A stretch of 64,000 nt of DNA, taken from positions 3,596,001 to 3,660,000 of the forward strand of contig NC_026506.1 of NCBI RefSeq assembly GCF_000182925.2, written 5' to 3'. Positions 11,514-23,200 of the stretch are shown one piece after another. Within the stretch, counting starts at the first letter, position 1, and every line of letters begins with the position of its first letter. The translations under genes and the position numbers were made by a program. The notes under the pieces were generated by a model, which ran no database searches, was not told where the DNA came from, and saw only the letters and a program-made list of their open reading frames with translations. Source of the stretch: Neurospora crassa OR74A (Eukaryota > Ascomycota > Sordariomycetes > Sordariales > Sordariaceae).

Positions 11514-14393
11514 ATGTCTACAATCCTCATACCCCTCTACATCTACCCCTCCTTCTCGTCCTCGCACGAGTCCTCCGGCTGGGCCCCGCTCTTCCGCGCC
11601 CTCACCACGGCCCTCACCAAGAACCCGTCATTGGAGTTTCTGGTGGTTATCAACCCCGGCAACGGACCGGGACCCGACTACCCCATCCCCAACGCCGATT
11701 ACCGCGCGGCTCTATCCAAGCTTTCCGACACCACACAATATCCCAATGTAAAGGTCATTGGGTACGTGCATTGCAGTTATGGGCAGCGGGAGGTGGAGGA
11801 GGTGGAGAGGGATGTGAAGGCGTATTTGGGGTGGTTGGAGTTTGCGGAGCGGGGAGAGTGGGTGAGTTACCTTTTTTTTTTTTCCCTATTTCTATTTTTG
11901 TGTTTTTGCAGTGGTTTGTCTCTTGTTTCGTTGTCTTTGTTTTTGCCTTCGATTGGTGGTGTTGTCGATTCAATCTGGGGCCCGAGAGATGTTGGGCGAT
12001 TGGGTTCCCAGTTTGAGCTGGACTAAAACTTAAGCTGGTCGGGACCATCGAGATCGAGATGCGATAACTGGCATTGTCAACCCCATCACATGAATTCACC
12101 AGCATCGTCATCAGGAGGATCACCGACCCTGCATCGCATCGCATCGCATCGCATTGCCCATCACTAGCAATCACCCGCCGGTGAACACGGGTTTATGGCA
12201 ACATTGCACCATTACCTCCGAGTCTCCGATCCAGCAGCCCGGCAAGGACATCTCTTACGACGCCCGCCGAGCCGCCGATCACGGTTACCAGTGGCTCTTA
12301 AAAAATCGCCGGCGCTTGGACACCTGGACACCACCTTATCCGCACCTTCAGGTTGTCCGCACCGTGTCCCCGGCCGGCCGGAGTCCGGGACACGCACTTG
12401 AGCCTGGAACTGTCATCATTAGCGGCACCGGGGACGACCTTGGTTCTTGTGCGCTCGGCCGTTTGGACCCTTCTTGGCTTGATTTCAGTGTTTGACTCAG
12501 TGGAGCATCTCCGCCGACAACAACCCGCTGCCGATCCGCTCGCCGAGAACAAACAATTCTCCGGTCCTAGGTTACTACGCCGAGGGTCGGATGAACGCCC
12601 GAACCGTGCGGTGCGGTGCCAGCGATCATGCTTGTCCAAATGTTTCAGAAGAAACAAGTCTGGACTCTTGCTCCCCTACGGCGAAAAAAACAAACCAGGA
12701 AGAGGCGTCCCAACGGGAAATTAGACTCCGTCACTTCTGACGGGTCGGACAGTTTGGCTCGCCCCGAAACACGCACACAGGCAAATTCCCAGCTCCATCA
12801 GCCTAGTTTGAAACAGGAATGGCAGTGCAAGCAGGGTTCCTACGACAAACTTTGGATGACAGTTCGAGCGTCCGAGTTTCTCCCACTGTTGTGTCTACAT
12901 CCCTCCTGTTCATCCCTTCCTCCCTGTTTCGTTGCTTTCTGGGGGAAAAGCTTCTTTGCTTTCTTGGGAAAAGCTTGGCCTCCACTCAGTTTCCGAATGG
13001 GGCCTCCTCCACTGGGATGTCGAAAGATCCGGAGCTATCGACCGAAGCTCAGCTGGAACTGCTTCTGGAGCTTGCTGAGAGACCCCACTTCATTTTCGCC
13101 TCGGGAAGAAGAAAATTCGAGACTTCAGCTGGCATTGCTTGTTCCGAGGCAAAAGAGCCCTTGAACCTGGTTCTACACTTTTTGGAGACTGGAGCACACT
13201 GGTGTTTCTCCCGGGGTTCGGGCCTTGTGTGGAGGAGTCCTCATGCTCACGGGCCTCAAGGTTGGCGGTCAATGTCTGAGCGAAAAAGCAACCGAGATTT
13301 CGGATTTCCCAAACTTGCTTTTTCGTCTGTTTTTTTTGGCGAGTCCGCTCCGCTCCAACCCGGCTCCGCTCCAACCCGGCTCGGTTCCAACACGGCTCGG
13401 TCCCAGCCCGGGCTCGGCCCCACGGGGATCTTGGCGGGGAGGATCTCAATTTACCCTTGTTTTTTTCCAATGGGGTCCCTGTCCTTGTTTGCTGGCAAGC
13501 AGACTGGGATAAGGAGCCTCAAGGGCCCTGTCTTGGCGATCGATACGAGACGTCGTGCAGTGCACGGCCCACTCTTGTGTTTCGTCCCACTTCCCGCTTT
13601 GTGTATCAGTCATACCAAAGTTACCATACGTACCACTTGTAACGACTTGTAACTGACTTTCACCTCGTGAAACAAACAGGCGATCCGCTTGGACGGCATC
13701 TTTGTCGACGAAGTCCCAATAGACGCCCAGTATCTCGACTACCTCCAGCGCATCACGGACAGTGTACGGTCCGGCTTTGCTGAGGCTGCATATCGCCGGA
13801 GCCATTGTGATAGTATTAATAGCAGCGAAAACACTTCCTTGTCAGCACCATCGTCATCGGCAACATCCTCGACGACGGGACTGGGCATCGTGATCCACAA
13901 TCCAGGCATCTTCCCCTCGGCCGACTCCTCTGACGCCTTCTTCTCCCCTCGCCTGGTGAATTACGTGGTGGTGTTCGAGAACTGCCTCGCCGCCTGGTGG
14001 GACTCGGGTGACTATGTCAACGCTAACCTCGCTCTGTTGACGCCCGAGAAGCGGGCCAAAGCGATAGCTGTTGCCCACACCTGCGGCTGTGGTCCAAAAA
14101 GCCAAGCGGGTGGTAGCAGTGGCGGCCGCCCCCAGCAGCCAGATCTAGAAGGCCACCATGCCGCCGAAGCAGAGAAGACCGAAGGCAGTGAAAAAGAGGC
14201 CATCAAAAAGAACGTGCAGAACTTCTTGGACGAGGTGGTCACACAGCATAAACTTGCCGGACACTTTGCCACGTCTGCTACTGACTATGCGACGTGGTGC
14301 TCGGGTTGGGAAGGTTATGTGGAGGTGGCGTGTGACTTGGGCGGCAGCAACATGTTGACGGGCGAGGCCAGTGAGGAAGGGCTTCATGGCTGA
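11514..14393 (+). CDS. sph3: Sph3-like spherulin-4 family glycoside hydrolase (GH135)
   Basis: Exons 11514-11861 and 13680-14393 join in phase 0 (GEW then AIRLDGIFVDE), 353 aa. The donor is GTGAGT at 11862 and the acceptor CAG ends at 13679, so the intron is 1,818 nt, far above the 57-154 nt of other introns here. The barrel starts with ILIPLYIYP and NPGNGPG. VDE (D126, E127) and FENC (E216) match the catalytic acids described for Aspergillus Sph3, an endo-acting galactosaminogalactan hydrolase. The protein starts at the first barrel strand with no signal peptide or membrane anchor, and an in-frame TAA lies at 11505, so a spliced upstream exon would be needed to add one. A Gly/Lys-rich insertion (about 255-290) precedes a final conserved helix. 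Confidence 0.87.
11862..13679 (+). other. Oversized intron of sph3 (1,818 nt)
   Basis: Bounded by GTGAGT and CAG with an AACTGAC branch-like motif near 13650. GC content is balanced, with no RIP signature. It includes a GCATC pentanucleotide run (12131-12153) and a CCGCTCCAACCCGG-type imperfect repeat (about 13345-13425). An open frame at 12819-13652 has no family-like features. No terminal repeats or target-site duplication were found by eye, so the origin of the extra 1.7 kb is unknown. Confidence 0.6.
12131..12153 (+). repeat. GCATC pentanucleotide microsatellite
   Basis: Four to five tandem GCATC units inside the large sph3 intron. Confidence 0.8.
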
Positions 14394-17080
14394 ATCAGGG
14401 TTACTTTTTGAATGTGCCTCCCGCAAGTAGATAGACGAGATAGACCAGTGGAGGTATAACCGGAATAGACAGGTATAGACTCTCCTAAAGAGGCACCATC
14501 TGGATGCCCTTGGAGCGAATTTCGGCACGCCGTTCGACCTCACCGTGTTCACCAACACAATGAAGTGATGGTAGTGGGACTGAGGTAGAATGTTCTTCCG
14601 GGCTTTTTGACGGTGAATATTCCTTCAGGGCGGTTTTCCTTCACTCGTCTTATTTTCCTCGTCGGCATGTGTCAATCTGTCAGATTCAAGACAGCACGCC
14701 CCGCCGGTATGTCTGTACGATGTACGCATACTTGACAGCTCGTAAACCGGGTAATCTGAGCCGGCTGAACCGTCTTTCTGGTGCTTGGTATTGGCGGCCG
14801 GTTTGTGCAGTTGAACCACTGGCCGTACAACAAACAACTACCGGCGTGCAGGAAGCATACCTGCTGGCGACACTATATTGAGAAACATAGGTGGTGAGAT
14901 CTTGGCGTGAGCAGAATGTTCTGACACACCGCAAGATGGCAAATTGGCATAATGGCATACGATACGTTGCAAAATATGATGCAGCATATATTCATGCCTA
15001 CCTCCCCGCAACCTGCATTGATACAGCCCCGCGATATAGGCCACCAACAGGCCGTTGGTGAGATGGGTTTGGTGCAATTTGGTGCATTTGGCACACCGAT
15101 CGCATGTGTGGCTTTGGGGGCGCGTTACACGGCATCTACCCCGTATGGGGTACGTCGCAACATGCCTGTTTTCGGTCAAGGACCAAAAAAAGAAATGTTC
15201 ACGAACATTTCCGTTTTCCGATGCAAGTACCTGGATATGGCGTTGTCGGGTTGCCAAAATGGCGAAGTCAGGGGCAAGGTGAAATCGTGATGTCCCTGTG
15301 GTGAGTCGTGGTGGTTCTGTGGCTGGCTGAACGGCGCGTTCACCCGATGCATACACCTACGAACGCCCAACCTCAGGCTGTAACGCAGGTAGTCAGACTG
15401 AATTGACAGGGGCCATTGAGGCACCCGACGTGAAGGGAGGGCACACTGGGCAATGAGAGACCTCCATCTCATCAGCCACCTCCGTGATGGCCGACCACAC
15501 GGGCAGCACCCAACCCAGCTTCCACCAGTGTCAGTGTCTCGGGAAGTCGGTGTGGCTGTGGCCAACGTGGAATGAGTGCCTGGTGCCCTTCTCTGCCCTT
15601 GCGTGCCCTGGGTTGTGGTGCCTGGTGTGGTGTGGGCGTTGCCGGCCCGCTCCCGTGTTGCCTTTACCACGACTTGAGGCCAGCTGAACTCCAAGAGCCT
15701 CTGTTCGACACCTCGACGACATCGTTTTCACATCAGTCAGCAACCAGCTGTGTGTGGACGTCGGCTGTCGTGATCATGGCCGTCGTACAGAAAAGTCTTT
15801 ACGAGCCTCGTTTCTGCTGTGACACGTTGGACAAAACCCGAGAGCCCAGAAAACCCGATGGCGACAACAGAGGCGGAACTGGAGCAATTGCCTTCCTGTG
15901 ACTCCGTGACGAGCTGTGTCTGCACAAACCGAACGAGTCTGGCAATCTAGAAGTGACCAGACCGCAGAAAAACCTCGAGGACGCGCGGGATTTGTGCGAT
16001 TTAGTGCAGACGAGCGCTGTACATGGTGAATGGAATGCCCTGTAAGCTGGCCCTGTTCTGTACCAAAAGGTGCTGTACATATGTAATATGGACGCTCACC
16101 CGACTGCAGCATGCGGTGCCCGTCCCAATTGTAGCGCCCCAATCCCGATGCACATATCAACCCACGCCGCCGACGCTGCCAGGTGGTTGGCCTTCAGCCC
16201 TGCCCAAAAAGTTCAACTCATGACGGCCACCCATCACGTAATTGTATTGATATCTTGTGGTAGTGGGCTGGTACTGGTCGGCGAGGCTCCGCGTAGTCCT
16301 TTATTCCCGAATGTGGGCGTTGCTCCGTGGCCCTTGGCGTGAGCACTATCACCACCGGACCGCACCACCGCATCGACAACTAGCGAGACGGCATTGACAG
16401 ACCCAATCTCACCAATACACCCAGTTTGAACTTTGGTATACCCACCCGCCTCTTCTACACTATACATGTAGTGTATGTGTCTGTGCCTTTTTCATGCCGT
16501 CGGATTCACGCTGTCACGCTAGTTGGGGCTGAGAATACGGCTCGCTGAAGAATGTCTGGACCTTGGAGCCAGTGACTGCCCGGGGATGCTTGTTCGGAGG
16601 TGGCGAGTATCTAGACGGATTCTGGCTCGAGTCCGGCTGCTAGACTGGCTCGACTGGATTGATAGTCTCCTTCGATAGTCGGTGTCACCTACTGTACAGC
16701 TGAAGAGCTGAATGCGTCGCGATGGTGGTATGCACCGAAAGACATGGGCAGACAGTAGGTCGGCCAAAAGGTCAACAGACAGACCGGAGTGCTTGCTAGG
16801 GCTTACTCGTTGAACTTTCCCTGCCGCACCCCTGTTTGTACGCGAATAAGTGTGTACTCCAGTACATGGAGTATTCTTCGGAGGAGTCGGTCTGGCTGAA
16901 GGCAGTGCAGGACGGGAGAAGGTTGGTTGGTGCCATGGTGGGATGACATCCATTAGAACATAGATGGCGGCATCCCGCCTCGAGACGGAGTTTGGGGGTT
17001 TGAAAGTTCCTTCCTGTTGAAGAGTTCACCTAGTTGCAGCAAACAGCAGAAACTCTGTCAGACAGACACACTTGCCCAAC
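14394..17080. other. Intergenic region sph3 to small secreted protein
   Basis: About 2.7 kb. Many short overlapping open frames exist on both strands, but none has a domain, a signal peptide with a sensible continuation, or supporting splice sites. I see no tRNA, transposon or long repeat. It presumably contains the sph3 3' end and the promoter of the next gene. Confidence 0.45.
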
Positions 17081-17622
17081 ATGAAGTTCTCCTTGTCCAT
17101 TGTTCTTGCTGCCTTTGCCCTGCAGTCCACCGCCCTCTTGGTGCCCATGGACGCTCTTTCCTCCAACTTGGGCTCTGGTCTTGCACCCGGAGCGGCCGAG
17201 ATCCTTCCTCTCGAGGTTCGGGCAGGCAAGAGCACCTCCAGGGCCAACGGCAAGGGCAAGCAAAAGCACAAGCACGCCCACGGAGTGCGGCCCGACTTCC
17301 GCAAGCAGTGCAAGAGCTTGCCATCGAACTGCCCGCCTTTCCTGAACAAGAAGGCTGTGAGTGCTTCCCCAACTCTGATTACCTGACGATACTACCTCTA
17401 GTACTTGCCCAGAGCGGAGTGTTGATGTTTACTAACTCATTCCTACACCAGATGTGCGAATGCAGGGCCGCCGCAACAGTTGCTTCCTACTTGGAGTCCG
17501 AGAGAGGATGTCCGAAGCCGTCTCAAAAGGTACTTGAGCCTCATTGACAATCATCCTGGGGTCTGGCCCGATATGCGATCTCGAATGAAACTAAACTAAC
17601 CATGATGGGTTAGGCGTGCTGA
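17081..17622 (+). CDS. Small secreted cysteine-rich protein in the GAG cluster
   Basis: Three-exon model: 17081-17356, 17452-17529 and 17614-17622, all phase 0, 120 aa. Intron 1 (95 nt) has donor GTGAGT and branch ACTAAC; intron 2 (84 nt) has a weak donor GTACTT and branch CTAAC just before TTAG. A signal peptide (MKFSLSIVLAAFALQSTALL) is clear. The mature chain has a Lys/His-rich basic patch (GKGKQKHKHAHG) and then six cysteines: KQC, SNC, MCEC (two), GC and the last one in the 9-nt final exon (Ala-Cys-stop). Without the second splice the protein would end VLEPH with only five cysteines, which supports the micro-exon. I do not recognise the family. It lies between sph3 and uge3, so a role at the GAG-coated surface is conceivable but inferred only from position. 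Confidence 0.72.
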
Positions 17623-18837
17623 TTTTGCGTGCGATGTAACTCGGTTTTGACCAAGTGACGGAATGTCGATATGAGATAATGCAGCGTCTGGGTTGATGGG
17701 ATTACTTGGTTTGGTACCACAGGGGGGGGCTTCTTGATTAATTATTAGGACACGGCATCATGTCATTTGTTCTCCAAAATCACACCGGGATGCCGTAAAT
17801 TGGAAAGAAAGTTGGAGTTTGGTCTGGACACAGATTGAGAGATGCTTGATACCGCAGCAAAATAAAGAAATGCAAAAAGCCATCCTCACCATGAAACAGA
17901 TGGCTTGCGAGCTCTTGCCATCGGATAGCTGCAGTGAGCCCCGGATCAGCAAGTGTATAGAAGCTTAAGGGCGACATGCTTCTGTTGTACAGGATCTGTT
18001 TTTTTATGGCCATCATCCGTCAGCAGCGTGAACGGATGGCTTGAAGGATTCAGGTCCCTGTTGCAAGTCAGCAAGCGTCTAAGACTAGGTAGGTACCTAG
18101 CTCCAACTGACATTTATGTGGCCATCAAGGTACACATGGCTGACTTACAACTCACAATGTCTGCGCGGGGTAACCCAAATGGTTGTTTCAGTACTAGTAT
18201 CCCTAACACTACTTCTCATGACTGTCACCCATAAACGTTAAGAGTCAAGGTCTCGGGAACGAGGGGCAATACCCCACTAACAGCTGTACGCGCTCTTCAC
18301 CACCACCAAATGTTAATGATCGTCAGACTTTGGGATAATTGATTTTCGATCGACGAGAACTTCTTCTGACGTCAATCCGTCGTCAACTATCATCATCTCT
18401 CAGAATATCTACAGTCTACACGTACAGCTTGGAAGGCAAAAAAAATTTAAAAAAAAACTTTAACAAACGAACCCCACGAACCAAATATGAAAAGTTTTGC
18501 GTGAGACCAGCGACCCTTTTGTTCAATGTACCCAAATTGGTACCCCGGAACTAAGCGAAGAACACCAACCAACAAAAAAATCCAAAAGAAAATCCAAAAG
18601 AAAATCCAAAAGAAAATCCCCCCAAAAAAATTAAAAAATTCAAAATAATCAGCACAGCAGACGTGCCAACCGGATCTTTTCCCATCCAAAAAGCCAGAAC
18701 CCAAAACAGCCGAGAGAAACAAAAGAGTAAGAAACACGCCAACGATTCACTTCGCTGCTGCGCTCGGGATATCATCAATCAAACACACAAGAGAAAGGAG
18801 GAGAGAGCGGGACGAGGGGTCAACGTCATGGCGACCG
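17623..18837. other. Intergenic region between convergent genes
   Basis: 3' flanks of the small secreted gene (+) and uge3 (-). It contains A-rich sequence and a 12-bp tandem repeat at 18577-18619. No convincing exon was seen. A further uge3 3' exon here cannot be excluded. Confidence 0.45.
18577..18619 (+). repeat. 12-bp tandem repeat (AAAATCCAAAAG)
   Basis: Three full units plus a partial fourth, downstream of the uge3 stop codon on its 3' side. Confidence 0.85.
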
Positions 18838-20274
18838 TCACGACCTCAACGCTACCTTGGACACGTAGTTCCATAGGTCAGCAGCGCACTTGGTGATGCT
18901 CTCGCGAGTCGACCACCCGAGCTCCTTAGCCGCGCGCTCCGTCGACGCGACACACATGCCGACATCGCCAGGCCTCCTGTCAACGAGCGCGAGGGGAATT
19001 TCACGGCCAGCCGCCTGCTCCAAGCTGCGAACCGCCTCGAGAACCGTCGTGCCCGTACCGCTGCCGAGATTGAAGGTGGAGAATCCGTTGCCCTTCTTCG
19101 AGTTCCAATTGAGCGCCGCAATGTGCCCACGGGCAACGTCGAGAACGTGGATAAAGTCACGGATCGCGGTACCGTCACGAGTCGGCCAGTCAGATCCGAA
19201 TACATTGAGGTTCGAGCGGTCGCCCTTGAGGACTTGCGTCAGCACGGGGAAGAGGTTGGTCGGCTCCCCGCGCGGGCTCTCGCCCAACACACCAGAAGGG
19301 TCGCATCCAACGGGGTTGAAGTAACGGAGCGCAACAATTCGCCAATCAGGGTCCGCCTCGGCCACATCCGCCAAGATGGCTTCTCCAAAGTACTTGGTGC
19401 GCGCATACGGGCACGACAGACCCTCGATGGTTGGCTCAACAATGGTCGTCTCTCCGGCCTCGTTCTGGGTCTTGACCTGGTGGTGGATGAGGTCCTCTTC
19501 CTTCAGTGGCAGGCCGGCGTTGGCCTTGGAGCCGTACACGGTGGCCGAGCTGCTAAAAATAAAGTTGCGGATGTTGAAACGCTCCAGCTCCTGTAGCAGG
19601 TTGACTAGTCCACACACGTTGTTGCGATAGTAGCGCAGGGGCTGCTGGATGCTTTCGACCACCGACTTGTATGCCGCGAAGTGGATCACCCCCGCAATCC
19701 GGGACTGGTACGACACCACCTGCTTGCCTGACGTAGCGTCCACCGTCATCACCAAGTTGCTGTATCTCTCCAGGAGCACATGCATGGCCTTGCTGCGGTA
19801 GTCGATACGGAAGAAGCGAAGACGGGGCATGGGAGTGTTGTTGACCTTGCAGTGATGGGCCGCCAGCATCCGGACGTTCTTCAGAACCGTCTTGTAGCTG
19901 TTGCTCAGGTTGTCCACCACGATAACTGCGTACTCAGGATTAGTATACTTGGCTCCCACAAAGGGTCATCATCAGCACTCACCATTGTGTCCCTCACGAA
20001 GCAACTCAAGTGTTGTGTGGGAGCCGATATACCCAAGACCACCAATCACCATAATGTACTTCTCCGAACCGTCAGCCGGCGCCTGTGTTGGTGCGAAGAG
20101 AGCATCTTCAGACGGCACATCAAAGTCGAATTCCTCATCAGACAGCGCAGGAGTGGTAAGTGGGGAGCTGCCGGCGGAATAGTCGCGGGATGACGAAGAC
20201 AGATACTCTTCAGAGAGGTCCTGATCCTGGACATGATCTCTGAGATCAACGCGTGAACTCGAAGTGCTCGACAT
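18838..20274 (-). CDS. uge3: UDP-glucose/UDP-GlcNAc 4-epimerase Uge3
   Basis: Exons 20274-19983 and 19925-18838, 459 aa. The 57-nt intron has donor GTGAGT and branch TACTAATC, and its removal joins GHN to VIVVDNLSNS, the expected epimerase sequence. Residues 1-73 are an acidic Ser/Asp-rich extension absent from ordinary epimerases. The Rossmann fold then starts with GGLGYIG (78-84); SSSATVYGS and YARTK (Y271, K275) give the catalytic Ser-Tyr-Lys triad of short-chain dehydrogenase-like epimerases. The family makes UDP-galactose and, in the GAG-type enzyme, UDP-GalNAc, the two precursors of galactosaminogalactan. It is divergent from gtb3 across 4.4 kb. The C-terminus (DLWNYVSKVALRS) could be cut short by a missed last intron at the GTAGCG. 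Confidence 0.9.
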
Positions 20275-23200
20275 GATGAATATGAACAAGAGCTTGTGAG
20301 AAGATTCGCAGTGTAGGACTGGTGAGCGAGTGTGAGGCAAGGATGGGGTTGATCACTGGCCTTTTCTGGAGGAGCTGCGTCGAGGGCTTTTATCAGAAAG
20401 AGCCTGGTTTGGTGACAGCACAAAAAAAAAAAAAAGAAACCAAGATGGCAACACTCTTCCCCGGCAGCAAACCTTCTCCATCTACAGAATACCAAACACA
20501 CAAGCAGTGCTAGAAGGCCCGACCAACCAACCGATACGGTTACATCCCGGAAGCCGGCGGGAGGGCGGCGAGTATCAAGCTGAGATTATGCCAGCGCGCC
20601 TTTGCTGGCACATCGTGGCTCCATGTTCCTCCATGCCTGTCATGCTCTCGTCATGAATCCGATCCAATTTCCGTTCCGCGAGACCGAATCAATCCTAGCT
20701 TGACCGGGACCAGATGCTCGACATGCCATGCATCAGAGATCGTTTGGCCCAGCTGAAGCAAGTCTCTGACCCCTAGAGTCCCCTGGACTCCGCCGGATCC
20801 CAGCTGAAGGCATATCTCTAGACAAGCAGTTCCGCAAGCCTTTTCCCCACAGGAGTCTCGGCTTGCCTTTGCTCCATCCAGCTACCATGAAGTTGCCATG
20901 CTCTGATTCAAGCTTCAGGGCGTCCAATCCGCACTGACTGACATCACCCAGACCATTGCTGGTGGCGCTATGCAAGTGAGGAAATCTTAGGAGTGGATGG
21001 CATCAAATTCGTTGTAACGCGACTATTGTCACCAGCCGTATCCGGTCCCACGTCCGTCTCTGACGCCTACGTTGTGCATATCCAAGGTGCTACCATACCC
21101 TACAGGCTGCCACTACGAGCAATTCAGCCGATAAATGAGTTGGACAGATGAGCCCGGACGCTAATAGAATTTGATGGAGCATGGGGGCGGGCACTCGGGA
21201 GGCTCATGTCATACGGGGTAAACCTCAGACAGGCACAGGCACAGTATAAGCTTATGTTGTCGAACATTTTTTTGAGGTTCCTTAATCTGCAGCAAGCAAC
21301 GGGAACCCCGACCTCCCTAGTCTGATGCCAGGCACTAGCATAATCAGTCTCGAATCGAGAGACTAACAAGGAGCATCCACCTTTCGACCCTACCAGAAAA
21401 CAAAATGAGGCTCTCCCTTGGTCTTGTGGCTTTCCATGCTTCTTGCTTAGCTCACTGGCCTCACCGCGGCAGCCGCAGGACGAGAATGTTGCCAAATCAT
21501 AGCTTGGTGTTGTAGCCACTATCACAGATTTCAAGACATTGGGTCTCAAAGAGCACCTTATTTTTATGTTCGACACACACTTCCCGAAGCCCGCCTGACC
21601 AGGATTCAAACACGAAATCCGAAACAGCAGGAAAATAGGAAGAACACATAATGCCCTATTCACGTGAAATCGGGTTCTTTCTGTAGTGAGTGATGTCGCA
21701 AGCCCATTTCCGTGGTGATCGACATCGACTGCGGTGCCGGCGTGTTGCTACCGTGTAACAGGATTGGATCAAACTAGGATTTTAAATATGGAAATGGGGT
21801 TACTGTATGTAGTATACAGTGGCAGAGCATGCATCAACAAGGGAGACACTACGTACAGTAGTCTAGGTGACAAAAAAGCAACAAGCAAGCCAGCCAGCAT
21901 CGGAAGTTGCATCTCTCATCTCACCACCACCCACATGCCGTAAGGTACTGTCACTACCTTGAGTGAAGTCCGCGTCGCGAGCGAGCAGTCGTTGTTGGGC
22001 CAACCAATGACAGGCGTCGGCACTCGGTCCCCCACTGTGTACTGCGCATGTAATTGTCCTGCCTGTCGAATGGTCGTCCTTGGCGTCCTTTCCCTCTGGC
22101 GGCGGAGGCGGCGGGGGATCGTTTACTGGGATCACGGCTCGGACGATGTTGTCTTAGGTCCCCTTGTTGGCCCTAGGGCACAGCTTGGCGACTTTTTGAC
22201 GGCACTGTATGAATGCGATGACGGGAGAGAGGCACGAATTGGCCGAACATCAGTGAGTTCCTTTTTTTCTTGTGGTTTTTTTTCTCTATGTCAAGATTTC
22301 CTTGTGATTTCTGTTGGAGTTTCTCGTATCGTGAAACTTTTTTTTCCCCCGTGTGGGATGGCTTTCATGTTTCAACTACATACCTACCACACTACAAAGA
22401 TACCTCTTCAGGGCTACCCCAGGTGTCAATCCTCCTTCATTCGGACCCTGGCCAGCCACCCACGTTGATGTTCAAGCAAATATGAAGGGTTGCCGCATGG
22501 CCCCTTGTACCTAGGTACCCAGCTACGGATGTACATATCGTGACGATGCTAAGAACTTTTGTGTGTAGCATTCTGGGCCTGTCTGGTCGTGGCTTTTTTT
22601 CGACTCACGCTGCGATCAGATCATCCTGGTCACTAGTGTGTGGCCTTGTTGAAATTTGGTGTCCATACAATCGCTAACGCTTGGATATTGGTAGTCAAGT
22701 CTGGTGAACTATTGAATCTGCGTAGTGCACTCTTCATCAGAATACTCGATTTTCCAACACTGTTTGGACCCAAGAATCAAAAACCAAAGCGCTGACACAA
22801 GCGGCTAGCCGACTGGAGGCATATGGACTATGGAGATGCGTTCTGGAAAAGCCCCTTGCAAAGTTTCGGAACTGGTGGAGAAACACCCGTCCGTATTTTA
22901 CCTTGTTCGGTACGACGATACACTACACTACACGGCCCCCCCGGCCGGACAACCTTGTACACGTGTACCGCTACGACATGCGGCTCGTTCGCTCGTTTTT
23001 GGCTCCTGGCCAACCAAGCGCATCACAAAAATTACACTACGGCAAGATTCGCCTATTCTTGGATTCGTGGAATCGTGGAGTCGAGAACATGCCCCCCCCC
23101 CCCCCCCCCCTGCCATTACAAGGGCCTCGGGAGGCGGCACTTAGCGTAGTTGTATCATCGTCCACTACACACACTAGAGGCAGAGAGACAGCCAGCAGTG

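Noticed and set aside
12819-13652. 277-aa plus-strand open frame inside the sph3 intron
   Set aside because: No recognisable domain, overlapping frames on both strands, and it lies inside an interval whose ends are perfect splice sites for sph3.
21124-21663. 179-aa minus-strand frame between uge3 and gtb3
   Set aside because: No family resemblance or splice support. A tRNA-like GTTTGAATCC was checked, but no matching A-box or acceptor stem exists.
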